64,000 nt of DNA from Ruminococcus sp. HUN007 (GCF_000712055.1 NZ_JOOA01000001.1:372001-436000); one strand, 5' to 3'; counted from the first letter of the stretch, positions 1 through 8,970 are shown. Notes: generated by a model not told the origin, from the letters alone. Numbers and translations are program-made.

Positions 1-35
1 AATCTATTTGATACAAACGAATATACCAGACTGGA

Positions 36-1862
36 TCAAAACTTCTCTATCTTCTTTGCAATAAATTGTCTGAGTCCTGCAAGGTCTGCAAGATCTACGT
101 TTCCGTTGCTGTCAACGTCGGCTGCCTTACGCGCTGCTGCTGTTAATTCGTTCTTGTCAAGAAGATGGACAGAAAGAATTGAAAGGTCTGTTACATCGAT
201 TTTTCCGTCGCTGTTCAGGTCGCCGGGGATGGGGTTGCTGAGAGCAACAAATCCGCGCCCGTTGTTCTTCGCATAATCCTGGGTGGTACTGCCCTCGTAT
301 CCGTGAAAAACTCCAATGAAAAAATCGCCCTGGGAAGCGAACGTATTTTTTCCCTCAGCTATTTGGCACTCCGGGTTCAGGATCGTAACGGAGGACAGTT
401 TCTGACACTTCTCGAAAGCACCTTCCTGGATCATTATCACACTTTCCGGAATCGTCACTGATTTCAGACTCGTGCAGCCTGAAAAAGCACCCTTGCAAAT
501 ACCTATCAATGTGTCCGGTAAGTTCACGGAAGCCAGACTTGTACAGTCTTCAAAAACAAAGTCACTGATGGCGGTTTCGCCTTTCGGAATATTCACTGTC
601 TGCAGACTAGTGCAGTGCGCAAACGCACCTTTATCGATCGCTGACACAGAATCCGGAATGAACACAGAGGTCAGATTTCCGCATTCACAGAAAGCAAATT
701 CCTCGATTCTCCACACACTATCCGGAATTTTAACAGATGTCACACCCATACAGCCATAGAAAGAATACTGGTTAATATGCGTCACAGTTGACGGAACAGT
801 AAATGCGCCTTTTTTGCCTCCAGGATAGAATTCCAGTTCTTTTTTATCTTTTGTATAGACAACACCGTCAATGCTGGTATATTCCGCATTCTTTGCAGAA
901 ACATTAATTGCTGTAAGACCAGGACATTGAGCAAACGCCCAGTTTCCGATCAAATACACGTTAGCTGGAATGTTCACAGATGTCAGGCTGGAACATTTTT
1001 TGAAAGCCGAACCTCCTATCCATTTTACACTATCCGGAATTTTTATAGATTTCAGGTTCGTACATTCCGTGAATGCGCGGTCCGCTATGAATTCTAAATT
1101 GTCCGGAAGCGTCACGGATTTTAGATTTGAGCAGCAACCGAAACACTGAGTTTCAATCCCTTTTACACTGTTCGGTATGCTCACAGAAGTCAGGGATTTA
1201 CAAGAATCGAAAGCAAATTCTCCAATGCTTGTCACACCCTCGGGGATTGTCAGCGAAGTCAGACCAATACAGCCACAGAAAGCCCATTCTCCAATGCTTG
1301 TCACACCCTCAGGGATCGTCAGCGAAGTCAGACCACCACAGCCAGAGAAAGTCCATTCTCCAATGCTTGTCACACCCTCAGGGATCGTCAGCGAAGTCAG
1401 ACCACCACAGCCACGGAAAGCCTCGTTATTGATGACAGTCACTTTGGAGGGAATCTTGAAATTGGTCATTTTGCAGCAGTCAGCAAATGCACGATATCCG
1501 ATACTCATAACACTGTCCGGAAGTGTCACAGTTACTGCATCCTGGCAGCTTTCAAATGCACTGTCCCCGATATGAGTCACCTTACCCTGAACGATAATCT
1601 TCTTAATGTACGGATAATAGTCACCTAAAAAGGGAGTCGGGTTATCTTTGTCATAGTCATACATTTTTCCTGATCCGCTGATGGTCAGTGTCCCGTTTGT
1701 GTCGAGTACCCATGTTATATTATCTCCGCAGGTTCCTGACTTTTCTGTGACACGCACCCAACCCTCTCGCGTGTCAAGTGCATATGCGGTGATCGCCGCA
1801 GGTCCGCACAGGAATGCCGTGAACATACATAGTCCCGTCAGGACTGAGATTATTCTTTTCAT
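36..1862 (-). CDS. Secreted BspA-like leucine-rich repeat protein with C-terminal type I dockerin
   Basis: 608 aa. A signal peptide (residues 1-30, Lys-Arg then a hydrophobic core) is followed by an N-terminal module and about 15 LRR_5 repeats of the BspA type (TSxxIPxxVTxIGxxAFxxC, about 23 residues each; roughly residues 80-500). The last 65 residues form a type I dockerin: two calcium-binding loops, DLNSDGKIDVTDLS and DVDSNGNVDLADLA. In ruminococci dockerins dock proteins onto cohesins of a cellulosome or cell-surface scaffoldin, so an extracellular, surface-assembled adhesin or binding role is inferred; no catalytic domain is visible. Repeats at 1211-1425 are almost identical at the DNA level (69-bp period). 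Monocistronic, with its own promoter (1927-1955). The family is clear, the ligand unknown. Confidence 0.93.
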   Translation of the reverse strand: MKRIISVLTGLCMFTAFLCGPAAITAYALDTREGWVRVTEKSGTCGDNITWVLDTNGTLTISGSGKMYDYDKDNPTPFLGDYYPYIKKIIVQGKVTHIGDSAFESCQDAVTVTLPDSVMSIGYRAFADCCKMTNFKIPSKVTVINNEAFRGCGGLTSLTIPEGVTSIGEWTFSGCGGLTSLTIPEGVTSIGEWAFCGCIGLTSLTIPEGVTSIGEFAFDSCKSLTSVSIPNSVKGIETQCFGCCSNLKSVTLPDNLEFIADRAFTECTNLKSIKIPDSVKWIGGSAFKKCSSLTSVNIPANVYLIGNWAFAQCPGLTAINVSAKNAEYTSIDGVVYTKDKKELEFYPGGKKGAFTVPSTVTHINQYSFYGCMGVTSVKIPDSVWRIEEFAFCECGNLTSVFIPDSVSAIDKGAFAHCTSLQTVNIPKGETAISDFVFEDCTSLASVNLPDTLIGICKGAFSGCTSLKSVTIPESVIMIQEGAFEKCQKLSSVTILNPECQIAEGKNTFASQGDFFIGVFHGYEGSTTQDYAKNNGRGFVALSNPIPGDLNSDGKIDVTDLSILSVHLLDKNELTAAARKAADVDSNGNVDLADLAGLRQFIAKKIEKF

Positions 1863-1917
1863 TTTTCTTTCCTCATTTCGTACTTTTCTTTACAACTGTA
1901 TTCCAAAGTTATTATTC

Positions 1918-1992
1918 ATCTATGAAATCATAACATTTATTATTATGTAAGTCAAGGATGAATATTGTTATTCTTGACTTTGTTGAATGTAT
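1918..1992 (-). promoter_or_regulatory. Promoter with dyad operator, copy 1 of a repeated module
   Basis: On the minus strand TTGACT (1950-1955) and TATGAT (1927-1932) are separated by exactly 17 bp, about 65 bp upstream of the LRR-dockerin start codon. The -35 box lies in the right arm of a perfect 8-bp dyad, AAGTCAAG/CTTGACTT (1949-1980). The whole block recurs at about 90% identity at 12450-12530 with the same promoter and a slightly degenerate dyad, which points to a shared regulator. The regulator is unknown. Confidence 0.7.
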
Positions 1993-2024
1993 AAAAAAAT
2001 ACCGGTCACCTTGCATGACCGGTA
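1993..2024 (-). terminator. Rho-independent terminator of the 2070-3674 gene
   Basis: On the minus strand an 8-bp stem TACCGGTC/GACCGGTA is followed by a run of seven T. It sits 45 bp after the stop codon of the sigma-associated membrane protein and isolates that operon from the LRR gene. Confidence 0.85.
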
Positions 2025-2069
2025 CTATAACACATTTAATTATGTAAACTCTGATTCACTCGCAGATCC

Positions 2070-3674
2070 TTAACGTGGAGTCAGACGAAATGCGTATGTA
2101 AGCGGATATTCGCCGGGACGATCAATGAGTCCGGCCGGAAGATAAATAAGTCCCAGAAAATGTGTATCATCAACAGGTATGATCTCAATATTCCTTATAG
2201 ATCCTTCGTAATACTTTGTCTTAAGGCAGTCAATTATTGTGCTGTTATTAACGAAATCAGAATCAAAGTCGAAAATCACTTCCTGTTCGCCGTTGTCACG
2301 TATGCCTATAAATTCGCTGCCTGTGCTGACGAAGAGCCGGTACTGACCGCAGCCTTTCACGACTCTGAACTCAGGTCCCGTGATACTGTAGCTTTTTAAC
2401 TGCCAGCCGTCAGCGGTAGAATAGAGTGTCTGTCCGAGGCTGCCGGATGCAATGTCAAATTCAAAGACAGAAGCATTATAAATATAGGCGCAGTCAGGAA
2501 CAAGGTTCACATTTTCCCGAAGCATCAAAAGCTTGTCATCACGGTCAAAGCAAAAGTATTTATCGATATTTTTCTCACTGCCAGTTTCTAAAACAACAGA
2601 GACCTCTGCTGTTTCTTTACTGATCCTGAAAACCTGGTTATCAGAATGCGTCATCAGATACAGCATTTCCCCCATACTTACAAAACTTTCAGCATAGGAA
2701 TATCTAAGGCTGGTGTTCTGAAGGCCGTCCAAAGGCAGACTGGAAATAAGAGTTCCGTCTCCGGCATAGTGACAGAGAAGATAGTGATCCTCTCTGCTGT
2801 TATCCCAGATCTCATACTCGTCATAATTAAGATATGATCGTCCGCCTTCAGGTTCAGGTCCGTCGTGACTTTCCCTGTTGACAATCGCCCAGACACCGTC
2901 ATTATCAAATGCATAGCATTGATAACGAAGAACATCGTAATCTCCGTGATCAGGCGGCGTAAGTACAAATGCTTCTGATGTCTGCATATCTTCGCTGATG
3001 TGCAGATATGCCAGCTGATGATTCTGATTATAGCCAATGCAGCCGAATCCGTCTGCGGTACGTCCTGCTTTTATATAGTTATAAAAATCACCAGGCAGAT
3101 TTATCCGGTCACAGCGAATACCTTCCGGCTGAGGCGCTGAAGAAGTTTCAGGAGTTTCAGGAGCCGCAGGCGCTGCAGAAGTTTCAGCTGTGCTTGTTGT
3201 TACAGAAGATTCAGAAGCAGTTCCTGTCGCAAACGACGAACCGATAACGGTTTCCTTTACTATTACCGGGCTTACAGAAGTCTGTTTTGTCACTGATGAC
3301 TGACTTGCTGCAGGTTCTGTTACTGAAGTCTGGCTTGATGCAGGTTCTGATTCTGTTACCGTGCTTACAACCGGATTCGTATCATTAAGTTTCTGGTGCA
3401 GATAGTTTCCTCCGCCTATGCTGCCGGCAATAACAGCAACTGCGGCTGCCATGCCTGCGAATATGATCCATCCCAGACGATTCTTTTTTTCTACAACGGG
3501 AACACTGCAGCTGGTATCAGCCTCATCTTTATTTGTTACATTCATTTTGTTCTCTATCATATTAAACATTCTTTCTCTGGCCGAATCTGACAGGGACGGG
3601 TACTCTTTCGCAATTCTGTCTGCCGTTTCAGGATCAATGTCGAATTCATCGAACTTTTCATCTTTCATATTCAT
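2070..3674 (-). CDS. Membrane-anchored partner of ECF sigma factor, with beta-propeller-like outer domain
   Basis: 534 aa. The cytoplasmic N-terminus (1-65) is short, charged and ends in a helix like that of the second sigma-associated protein in this window (EYPSL...ERMFNMIENKM, compare 5424-6596). One transmembrane segment follows (about 69-92, LGWIIFAGMAAAVAVIAGSIGGG), then a Ser/Thr/Pro/Glu-rich linker (about 100-190), then about 340 residues resembling a repeated beta-sheet (propeller-like) extracellular domain. The gene begins 12 bp after the ECF sigma gene, so an anti-sigma or regulatory partner role is inferred from topology and position. No zinc-binding anti-sigma motif (HxxxCxxC) is present, so the binding mode is unknown. 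Confidence 0.7.
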   Translation of the reverse strand: MNMKDEKFDEFDIDPETADRIAKEYPSLSDSARERMFNMIENKMNVTNKDEADTSCSVPVVEKKNRLGWIIFAGMAAAVAVIAGSIGGGNYLHQKLNDTNPVVSTVTESEPASSQTSVTEPAASQSSVTKQTSVSPVIVKETVIGSSFATGTASESSVTTSTAETSAAPAAPETPETSSAPQPEGIRCDRINLPGDFYNYIKAGRTADGFGCIGYNQNHQLAYLHISEDMQTSEAFVLTPPDHGDYDVLRYQCYAFDNDGVWAIVNRESHDGPEPEGGRSYLNYDEYEIWDNSREDHYLLCHYAGDGTLISSLPLDGLQNTSLRYSYAESFVSMGEMLYLMTHSDNQVFRISKETAEVSVVLETGSEKNIDKYFCFDRDDKLLMLRENVNLVPDCAYIYNASVFEFDIASGSLGQTLYSTADGWQLKSYSITGPEFRVVKGCGQYRLFVSTGSEFIGIRDNGEQEVIFDFDSDFVNNSTIIDCLKTKYYEGSIRNIEIIPVDDTHFLGLIYLPAGLIDRPGEYPLTYAFRLTPR

Positions 3675-3686
3675 ACTTATCCCTCC

Positions 3687-4253
3687 TTAGTAATTTATGC
3701 CGGCTTCAGAAAGCATCTTTTTAAGCTTTTCTCTTGCTCTGATACTTCGTTTCTGTACTGCAGCCGCAGTCATTGAGAGCACTCTTCCTATTTCAGATAC
3801 CGTCATATTGTAGTAGTACTGTTTTACAATAATCGACGTGTCAGGTTCGCCTAATTCTTTTATCTTATTAAATATGATGGAATTACGCTCTGACATCTCG
3901 ACAGATTCGGCTACGTTCTCTCCGGACGATAATTCGATAATGCCTTCATCGTCAGAAGATATCGTTTTATTTGCTTTTGCACTGAGCTTTCTGTACATAT
4001 CTATCGATCTGCATCTGGCTATCACTCCGATAAATCCTTTCAGATCACCTTCGCGTTCACCAAGATCATCTTTCTTTCTGAACACCTCTGTAAAAACGTC
4101 ACTCACACATTCTTCTATATCTTCCGTAGTTCCACAGTTTCTGAGTTTAGTCGCTGCTATGATATACACATAATTGCAGTATTCATCAAAAACTGCTTTC
4201 ATGCACTCTTCCGGAGATTTTTTCATGTGTTCAACGAACTCCTGATCTGTCAT
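3687..4253 (-). CDS. ECF RNA polymerase sigma factor (sigma-70 family)
   Basis: 188 aa from the chosen start. Region 2 (FDEYCNYVYIIAATKLRN...DIEECVSDVFTEVFRKKDD) and region 4 (PDTSIIVKQYYYNMTVSEIGRVLSMTAAAVQKRSIRAREKLKK, a helix-turn-helix) are both evident, separated by a short linker, as expected for ECF factors. The start at 4253 was preferred over an upstream ATG because GGAGGAGG lies at the right distance. It is followed 12 bp later by the membrane partner gene, making a sigma/anti-sigma-like operon. It should direct a small extracytoplasmic stress or surface regulon, probably including its own operon; the signal is unknown. Confidence 0.9.
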   Translation of the reverse strand: MTDQEFVEHMKKSPEECMKAVFDEYCNYVYIIAATKLRNCGTTEDIEECVSDVFTEVFRKKDDLGEREGDLKGFIGVIARCRSIDMYRKLSAKANKTISSDDEGIIELSSGENVAESVEMSERNSIIFNKIKELGEPDTSIIVKQYYYNMTVSEIGRVLSMTAAAVQKRSIRAREKLKKMLSEAGINY

Positions 4254-4455
4254 ACGCATTCCTCCTCCATATTCAGTTTCAGCGATCGCTTTCATTATAT
4301 ATACTCGTACATACAATTCAAATAAGGACAAGATTCCGAAAAAAATTTAAAATCAGTCTCTCTTAAACTGAAAACCGCCTGCGAACTGACCGCAGACGGC
4401 TTAACGGTATTCAGGGTTTCTGCTTATAACTAAGCAGAAAATAACACACAAACCA

Positions 4456-4484
4456 TTGACGTAAAATAATATTTATTGTATAAT
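4456..4484 (+). promoter_or_regulatory. Sigma-A promoter for the 4566 gene
   Basis: TTGACG (4456-4461), 17-bp spacer, TATAAT (4479-4484). Transcription would begin near 4491, which rules out an in-frame ATG at 4476 as the translation start. Upstream, 4332-4455 holds two small hairpins (4375-4400 and about 4420-4441) and no gene. Confidence 0.85.
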
Positions 4485-4565
4485 TTTTCTATAAGGATAA
4501 TACTCCAGAACAATCGAAAGATCATGACACAAAACTACAGAGACTGTGAGAAAGGGATAAATAAT

Positions 4566-5183
4566 ATGTTTCAATGTCCAATATGCAACAAGCAGCTAGA
4601 AGATATGGATGTTCCAGAATTTTATTGTAAATACTGCGGAAATAAAATAGTAAGAGATGTTTTACCGCCAAATGCCCGAAACCGGGGAATCATTAGTTTA
4701 AGCAAGGATCCTGCACAAAATATACCGCAAGTTGTTCAGGCATCAAATAACGCAATCAGCACTTCATCTTCTCAGTCTGACACTATTGTTCCGTATATTA
4801 ATCAAACTAACACCATAAAGAACAGTATTTCTTTACCTGGTTTTTTAACAGTGAGTACAAGTTTCATAATATTAGGAACCTTAATAGATCATTTAAATGG
4901 AGTCGTAAGTCCGGCACTCATTTCTTTGGGAGCAATAGGTTTGTTTTCAAGCATTTTTATAGCTATGAAACATGCATCTGATAAAGAAGAACTAAAATTA
5001 CAGATGACTGTTGATCAAATACTGATCGACATCAAAAATCATGATTACCTGTCCGCCAAGCTTAAGGCTGATACTCTCCATTATAGTGGCAGCTGGTCAT
5101 TCAAAATCGCCAGGAAATGGAACAAAACAAGAGAATTAATAATGAACCACATTAGTGAATCAGAGCAAAAAAACAATGATTAA
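4566..5183 (+). CDS. Zinc-ribbon membrane protein of unknown function
   Basis: 205 aa. The N-terminus is a zinc ribbon (CPIC at residues 4-7, CKYC at about 22-25). A Ser/Thr/Asn-rich linker follows, then two hydrophobic segments (about 90-110 and 118-138), then a charged, probably helical C-terminus of about 60 residues. The start at 4566 is set by GAAAGGG eight to ten bases upstream and by the promoter position. The zinc-ribbon plus membrane plus helical-tail plan resembles the five proteins encoded at 7.4-10.1 kb, though those are on the other strand and have one membrane segment. It is monocistronic, framed by its own promoter and terminator. Function is not recognisable. Confidence 0.75.
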   Translation: MFQCPICNKQLEDMDVPEFYCKYCGNKIVRDVLPPNARNRGIISLSKDPAQNIPQVVQASNNAISTSSSQSDTIVPYINQTNTIKNSISLPGFLTVSTSFIILGTLIDHLNGVVSPALISLGAIGLFSSIFIAMKHASDKEELKLQMTVDQILIDIKNHDYLSAKLKADTLHYSGSWSFKIARKWNKTRELIMNHISESEQKNND

Positions 5184-5190
5184 TGACAAT

Positions 5191-5236
5191 CGCCGCATCT
5201 CAGTTTGAACGTTAATTCAAAGAGAAGCGGCGTTTT
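5191..5236 (+). terminator. Rho-independent terminator
   Basis: The stem CGCCGCATCTC/GAGAAGCGGCG (one mismatch) is followed by TTTT and begins 8 bp after the stop of the zinc-ribbon membrane protein. Confidence 0.85.
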
Positions 5237-5332
5237 CTCATATGTTATCTTCACGCCAATACTTTTTTCCAGATTATATATCTTATCATACAGGCAATGC
5301 CGACTATTGTCAAGGTCTGTTTATAAGTCTGT

Positions 5333-5414
5333 TAAAAAAGTCCTGAATACAGCAAAACCAGCATATCTTACCCACGTAAATACGCGGTTTCAGATATGCC
5401 GGTTTCTTTGTACA
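5333..5414. repeat. Dispersed intergenic hairpin repeat, copy 1
   Basis: About 80 bp shared with 61092-61170 at roughly 80% identity, both beginning with A/T-rich sequence then AAAGTCCTGAA. An outer stem GCATATCT/AGATATGC encloses an inner hairpin around CACGTAAATACG. It lies just after the 3' end of the 5424-6596 gene, and so could also act as a terminator for it. Confidence 0.7.
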
Positions 5415-5423
5415 TACTATGGT

Positions 5424-6596
5424 TTAATTGAGGAAATCAAGGTCGGATTCATCTACAGGTTCAAACGGCGGAAGTCCTTTGCCTTCTTCGTCAAATACGC
5501 ACTTGAAACAGTTATCAAGTGCAGACTGTCTGAATTCATCCTTTGAAACCGGAGACTCTGCATTTTCTCCGTAGCCTATATCGGTTATTTTGAATATGTA
5601 GCGTCCGTTATCGTAATCTGTATGTTTAATGTCGCTCTTCATCCATACACCTGTTTCGGTATCGATGGTAACAGTATATTCACAGGTGACGAGATCGTTT
5701 TGTTCTCCAAGCTCCGGATGATATTCAATGTTTACAGGGATTACTGATACTCCGCTTATTACCGCACATTTTCTGCCGAGGTATTCTTCTGTACCGGTAA
5801 TTTCCCAGTTATCAAAGTTTTCAAACAGCCTTTTTCCGAGCTCTGTTCTGATGCTGAATTCATAATCCAGTGAATCGGTATCTTTGACGGATAACATTTT
5901 TCTTTTGTTGAATATATCACCATCATCGAAAATATCATGTGCACCGATTCCTGCGTCTTTTCCATTACATATATATGTTATCCCGTCATCCTTACTTATG
6001 ACGCTTCCGTCAGCTCTGAAATAAGTACTGCTGTCTGTTCCCGACGCCACTTTCTGAGTACTGTCAATATTTATTTTTCCGATGTTTTCATCGTAACAGC
6101 CGGTTTCATATTCCGTTCTCATATTATAAGAATATGACAGCCTGTCAAAATTCTCCGGACTGCAGTCTGCGATCTTTGAGAACAACTGTTCCTTCGTCAC
6201 TTCAACCTGAGCATCTTCCTGTACGGCATCCGTTTCACCTGCTGCACCGTCAGATTCAGTTACGGAAGCATTCATATCTTCTGGTATTTCAGCAAGCGGC
6301 ACTGTACCGATGTTGTTTTTAAGTGCGGTCATTCCTCCGCCGATCACTCCGCATACAAGACAAATACTCAGCACAGCAGCCGGAACCATCTTCCACAGAC
6401 TACGGCGCGTATATTTTTCTGCATCTCTTACTTCACATGCAACCATATTATCGTCACTGTCCATGCGTTCAATTACTTTTTTGTACATTTCATCCTTATG
6501 ATTCTGTTCTGCCTGAGGATATTCTGAAGTCAGTCTTTCAAGAGTCATTTCATCAGCATTTCTTAACATATTAATTATTCTCCTTTTGTCTTTCAT
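5424..6596 (-). CDS. Membrane-anchored partner of the second ECF sigma factor
   Basis: 390 aa. Plan: cytoplasmic N-terminus of about 68 residues (with the same LTSEYP...YKKVIERM helix as 2070-3674), one transmembrane segment (about 71-91, VPAAVLSICLVCGVIGGGM), an acidic linker, and a C-terminal extracellular domain of about 250 residues whose beta-rich pattern loosely recalls LolA/MucB-type folds (weak, by eye only). The gene starts 15 bp after a sigma-70 ECF gene, so an anti-sigma-like sensor is inferred. The outer domain is unrelated to the propeller-like domain of the other pair, suggesting the two systems read different signals. No zinc motif is seen. Confidence 0.65.
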   Translation of the reverse strand: MKDKRRIINMLRNADEMTLERLTSEYPQAEQNHKDEMYKKVIERMDSDDNMVACEVRDAEKYTRRSLWKMVPAAVLSICLVCGVIGGGMTALKNNIGTVPLAEIPEDMNASVTESDGAAGETDAVQEDAQVEVTKEQLFSKIADCSPENFDRLSYSYNMRTEYETGCYDENIGKINIDSTQKVASGTDSSTYFRADGSVISKDDGITYICNGKDAGIGAHDIFDDGDIFNKRKMLSVKDTDSLDYEFSIRTELGKRLFENFDNWEITGTEEYLGRKCAVISGVSVIPVNIEYHPELGEQNDLVTCEYTVTIDTETGVWMKSDIKHTDYDNGRYIFKITDIGYGENAESPVSKDEFRQSALDNCFKCVFDEEGKGLPPFEPVDESDLDFLN

Positions 6597-6611
6597 ACTT
6601 ATGCACTCCTA

Positions 6612-7163
6612 TCAACAAAAATCTGCGAGAATATTTTTAAGTTTTTTCATTGCACGGCTTGTTCTTGCACGTACCGCAATCGGTGAAAGCCCCACTATCT
6701 TTCCAATCTCTGACGACTTTCTGTCGTAGAAGTATTTCTGTATTATGATTATGGAGTCCGGTTCGCCGAGCGCCTTTACCGCATTTATCAGTGCCTCGGA
6801 AACATTCCTGTTTTCAGCCGTATGCTCTACATTCGTGCCGGAAACGATCTCACCGAAATCATCACTGTCAATGGATACAGTATTAAAGGATTTTCTGTTT
6901 GATTTTCTCATCATATTTATTGAATTCCTTTTGGCAACCGTTCCTATGTAAGCTTTCAGCGAGCCACCGTTTTCAGGATCGTAGTTCAGCATAACATCTG
7001 CAAATGTATCGATGACACATTCTTCTATATCACTCATGGATACAGTTCCGCGAAGAATGCGTAATGTGACAGCATAAACATAATTGTAATACTGATCAAA
7101 TACAGCACGATGGCCTTCATCAGGTGAATGCTTCAGCATGTCATTAAGTTCGCTTTCGGTCAT
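6612..7163 (-). CDS. ECF RNA polymerase sigma factor (sigma-70 family)
   Basis: 183 aa. Region 2 (FDQYYNYVYAVTLRILRG...DIEECVIDTFADVMLNYDP) and region 4 (PDSIIIIQKYFYDRKSSEIGKIVGLSPIAVRARTSRAMKKLKNIL) are both present. It is a paralogue of the 3687-4253 factor (same NYVY, DIEECV and IVxKYYYxxxxSEIGxxxxxS landmarks), so the two loci probably arose by duplication and then acquired different partner proteins. ATG at 7163 is preceded by AGGAG. It is co-transcribed with the downstream membrane partner. Regulon and signal are unknown. Confidence 0.9.
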   Translation of the reverse strand: MTESELNDMLKHSPDEGHRAVFDQYYNYVYAVTLRILRGTVSMSDIEECVIDTFADVMLNYDPENGGSLKAYIGTVAKRNSINMMRKSNRKSFNTVSIDSDDFGEIVSGTNVEHTAENRNVSEALINAVKALGEPDSIIIIQKYFYDRKSSEIGKIVGLSPIAVRARTSRAMKKLKNILADFC

Positions 7164-7345
7164 ACCTTACTCCTGTCATAATTTTTTCTGAGACTGTACA
7201 GTGTGATGTATGTCACACCGACATTCGTAAAACAGATCTGCTTTCATTATATACATACAATCCATGTGCTGATAGTGTGACACGATTTTCAAAATATTTT
7301 TTCATCATACCCTCTGAACGCACAATTCTGAAAGATACGCAAAGG

Positions 7346-7436
7346 CAATGGCCGCCTCACCAGGCGGCCATTGTTATTATATTTTTTCATCACGAGTGAT
7401 GAAAAACACCTTTTATAATTGCTGCGCAGCAGCAAC
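7346..7436. repeat. Cluster of perfect palindromic hairpins
   Basis: Three hairpins in 90 bp: CAATGGCCGCCT/AGGCGGCCATTG (7346-7373), the palindrome TTTTTCATCAC/GTGATGAAAAA (7383-7406), and GCTGCGCAGCAGC (about 7420-7432). The last recurs at 45933-45946. The first, followed by a T-rich stretch on the plus strand, could terminate transcription; the cluster lies between the 3' end of the 7453-7860 gene and the sigma gene. Confidence 0.6.
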
Positions 7437-7452
7437 CTTTTCACCTGCCGTA

Positions 7453-7860
7453 CTAATAAGTTGACAGCATTTCGTCTATCTCGTCGGCAGTGAAGCGGTA
7501 TTTATCCATCTGGTTCTTTATCTCTTCCATTTTGTCACGGCATGCTTCTGCCCTCTTTTCGTCGCCTTTTTCTTCATAAACGCCGAGCATGAATGCCTGC
7601 TTTGCGTATTCTGCGGTAAGCTTGCTTTCTTCAAAACCTTCGGGTACCTCTAAAAACTGTGCGTCATATATAAAATAGGTGTCTTCAACCTCACCGTATG
7701 CGCGGTGACTTACCTCATAATCAAACATCCTCATGACGTTTTTCTCTTCTTTATTTGCATTTTTAACGATCTCATCCTTTATCATAAAGATCATAAAAAT
7801 AACGCCCAGAGCAGCAGCTGCTATTAATATGTTGAAGACCATCTTCAGCATTTTATTCAT
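7453..7860 (-). CDS. Single-pass membrane protein, last gene of the zinc-ribbon operon
   Basis: 135 aa from MNKMLKM. One transmembrane helix (about residues 4-24), then a charged helical domain (FDYEVSHRAYGEVEDTYFIYD...EEIKNQMDKYRFTADEIDEMLS). The start at 7860 is supported by GAGG and by analogy: the second gene of the other half of this operon also begins MNK and also overlaps the preceding gene by a few bases. It is a paralogue of 8989-9411 (same MNK-TM-helical plan, similar C-terminal pattern). Function unknown; translational coupling with 7853-8624 implies a joint product. Confidence 0.65.
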   Translation of the reverse strand: MNKMLKMVFNILIAAAALGVIFMIFMIKDEIVKNANKEEKNVMRMFDYEVSHRAYGEVEDTYFIYDAQFLEVPEGFEESKLTAEYAKQAFMLGVYEEKGDEKRAEACRDKMEEIKNQMDKYRFTADEIDEMLSTY

Positions 7861-8624
7861 CTTCAGATACCTCCCCAAGTATTATATCTTCCATGACCAC
7901 GGCTTTTTTTGTCTCCGAATATCCAAGAAATTCATCCACTTCTTTATCTGTCATTTTCAGATATCTTTTAAGCATTGTACGAATGTCTGTGTTCATATCT
8001 TTAATGTATGCCGCTGATTCTTCGTTTTTTTCGTGTTCAGAATTGTATGCATATACATCCATAAAAGAGTCAATGGATGTGCAGAGGTGAGAAATGTCCA
8101 GTTCAGATGAATCCCAGTAATCAGGATCGTCAGAACGTAAAAGAACCTTCTCCCAGTATTTAACGCAGTCATAGTAGTTTTCAGCTACATAATCCAGCCT
8201 CTTATATTCAATATAAGGCTCTGAATCGAATGGAATGCTGTGATATCGTACAAAGGCTTCAAATGAAATATAATCTCCTTCTTCAAGATAACCTTTCATC
8301 TGTGCGCTGTATTTCTTACTATTCCGCAGGGAATCTCTTCTTCTGTCTTCATCTGTTTCTCCTTCGCCTGCAGCACTGATAAGCCCCCCGACAAAAGCAA
8401 GTATTACTATAATAACAACAAGTATCGCAAAAATACCGCCCCTTTTACCTAAACCCTCTGTCTTTTCAGCTGATTTAAGCACATCTTTCTGAGTTCCTTT
8501 AAAGCGCTTGTCAAATTTTTTTTATGTTTTCATTATGCTTCTTCGCAAGAGGATTGGTATGTCCGCAGACGGGACATTTTAAGACCTCTATTCCAATCGT
8601 CTTTCCGCAGTTAGGACATTTCAT
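7853..8624 (-). pseudogene. Zinc-ribbon membrane protein, frameshifted in an 8-base poly-A run
   Basis: Two reading frames join into one 256-aa product if a single base is removed from the run at 8516-8523 (eight T on the plus strand). The first frame, from ATG at 8624 with GGGGAG upstream, gives a zinc ribbon (MKCPNC...CPVCGH) and stops just after the run; the second gives FDKRFKGTQ..., a transmembrane helix (GGIFAILVVIIVILAFVGGLI) and a helical domain ending EDIILGEVSEDE. The restored plan equals that of the 9404-10142 paralogue (zinc ribbon, basic linker, TM, helical domain, same IDSF...VYAYNS and ILGE landmarks). It may be a real mutation, phase variation or a base-calling error. The 3' end overlaps the next gene. 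Confidence 0.7.
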
Positions 8625-8628
8625 TTAT

Positions 8629-8970
8629 CTACTCTCCCCTGATCAGATCCTGTTTTCTGCTGTTTAAATCGTCTGTATCATGCCTGCTGCCCGATTTCGG
8701 AATGATCATAGCTGCAATACTCAAAAGGGCAGCTATAAGGATCACAATGAGTGAGGCGGCAAGGATCTTCTTAAAAGTTTTCCCTATGTCACGGTCCGCA
8801 TCTTTCGTATGCTTTGCCAGATCATTCCTTACATTCTCAAGCTTACCCATATATTCTTCTTCAGCCGCAGGCTCATACGCTGTGCCGCAGTACGGACATC
8901 TTACAAGAGAAGCGTCGTATTCGGCACCACAGGACTCACAGTTTACAATTTTACCATTCATCTCTTCCAA
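8629..8970 (-). CDS. Small zinc-ribbon membrane protein
   Basis: 113 aa. A zinc ribbon (CESC...CPYCG, residues about 11-30) is followed by a charged helix and one transmembrane segment (about 70-90, ILAASLIVILIAALLSIAAMII), with a short tail. The start is a TTG at 8970: GGAGG lies 7 bases upstream of it and none is well placed for the ATG three codons later. It ends 5 bp before the next gene, inside the same operon. Function unknown; it lacks the helical tail domain of its longer neighbours. Confidence 0.65.
   Translation of the reverse strand: MEEMNGKIVNCESCGAEYDASLVRCPYCGTAYEPAAEEEYMGKLENVRNDLAKHTKDADRDIGKTFKKILAASLIVILIAALLSIAAMIIPKSGSRHDTDDLNSRKQDLIRGE

Noticed and set aside
472..1950. 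Plus-strand frames across the LRR gene (for example 1177-1575)
   Set aside because: They are antisense shadows produced by the repetitive LRR coding sequence; no promoter or ribosome binding site.
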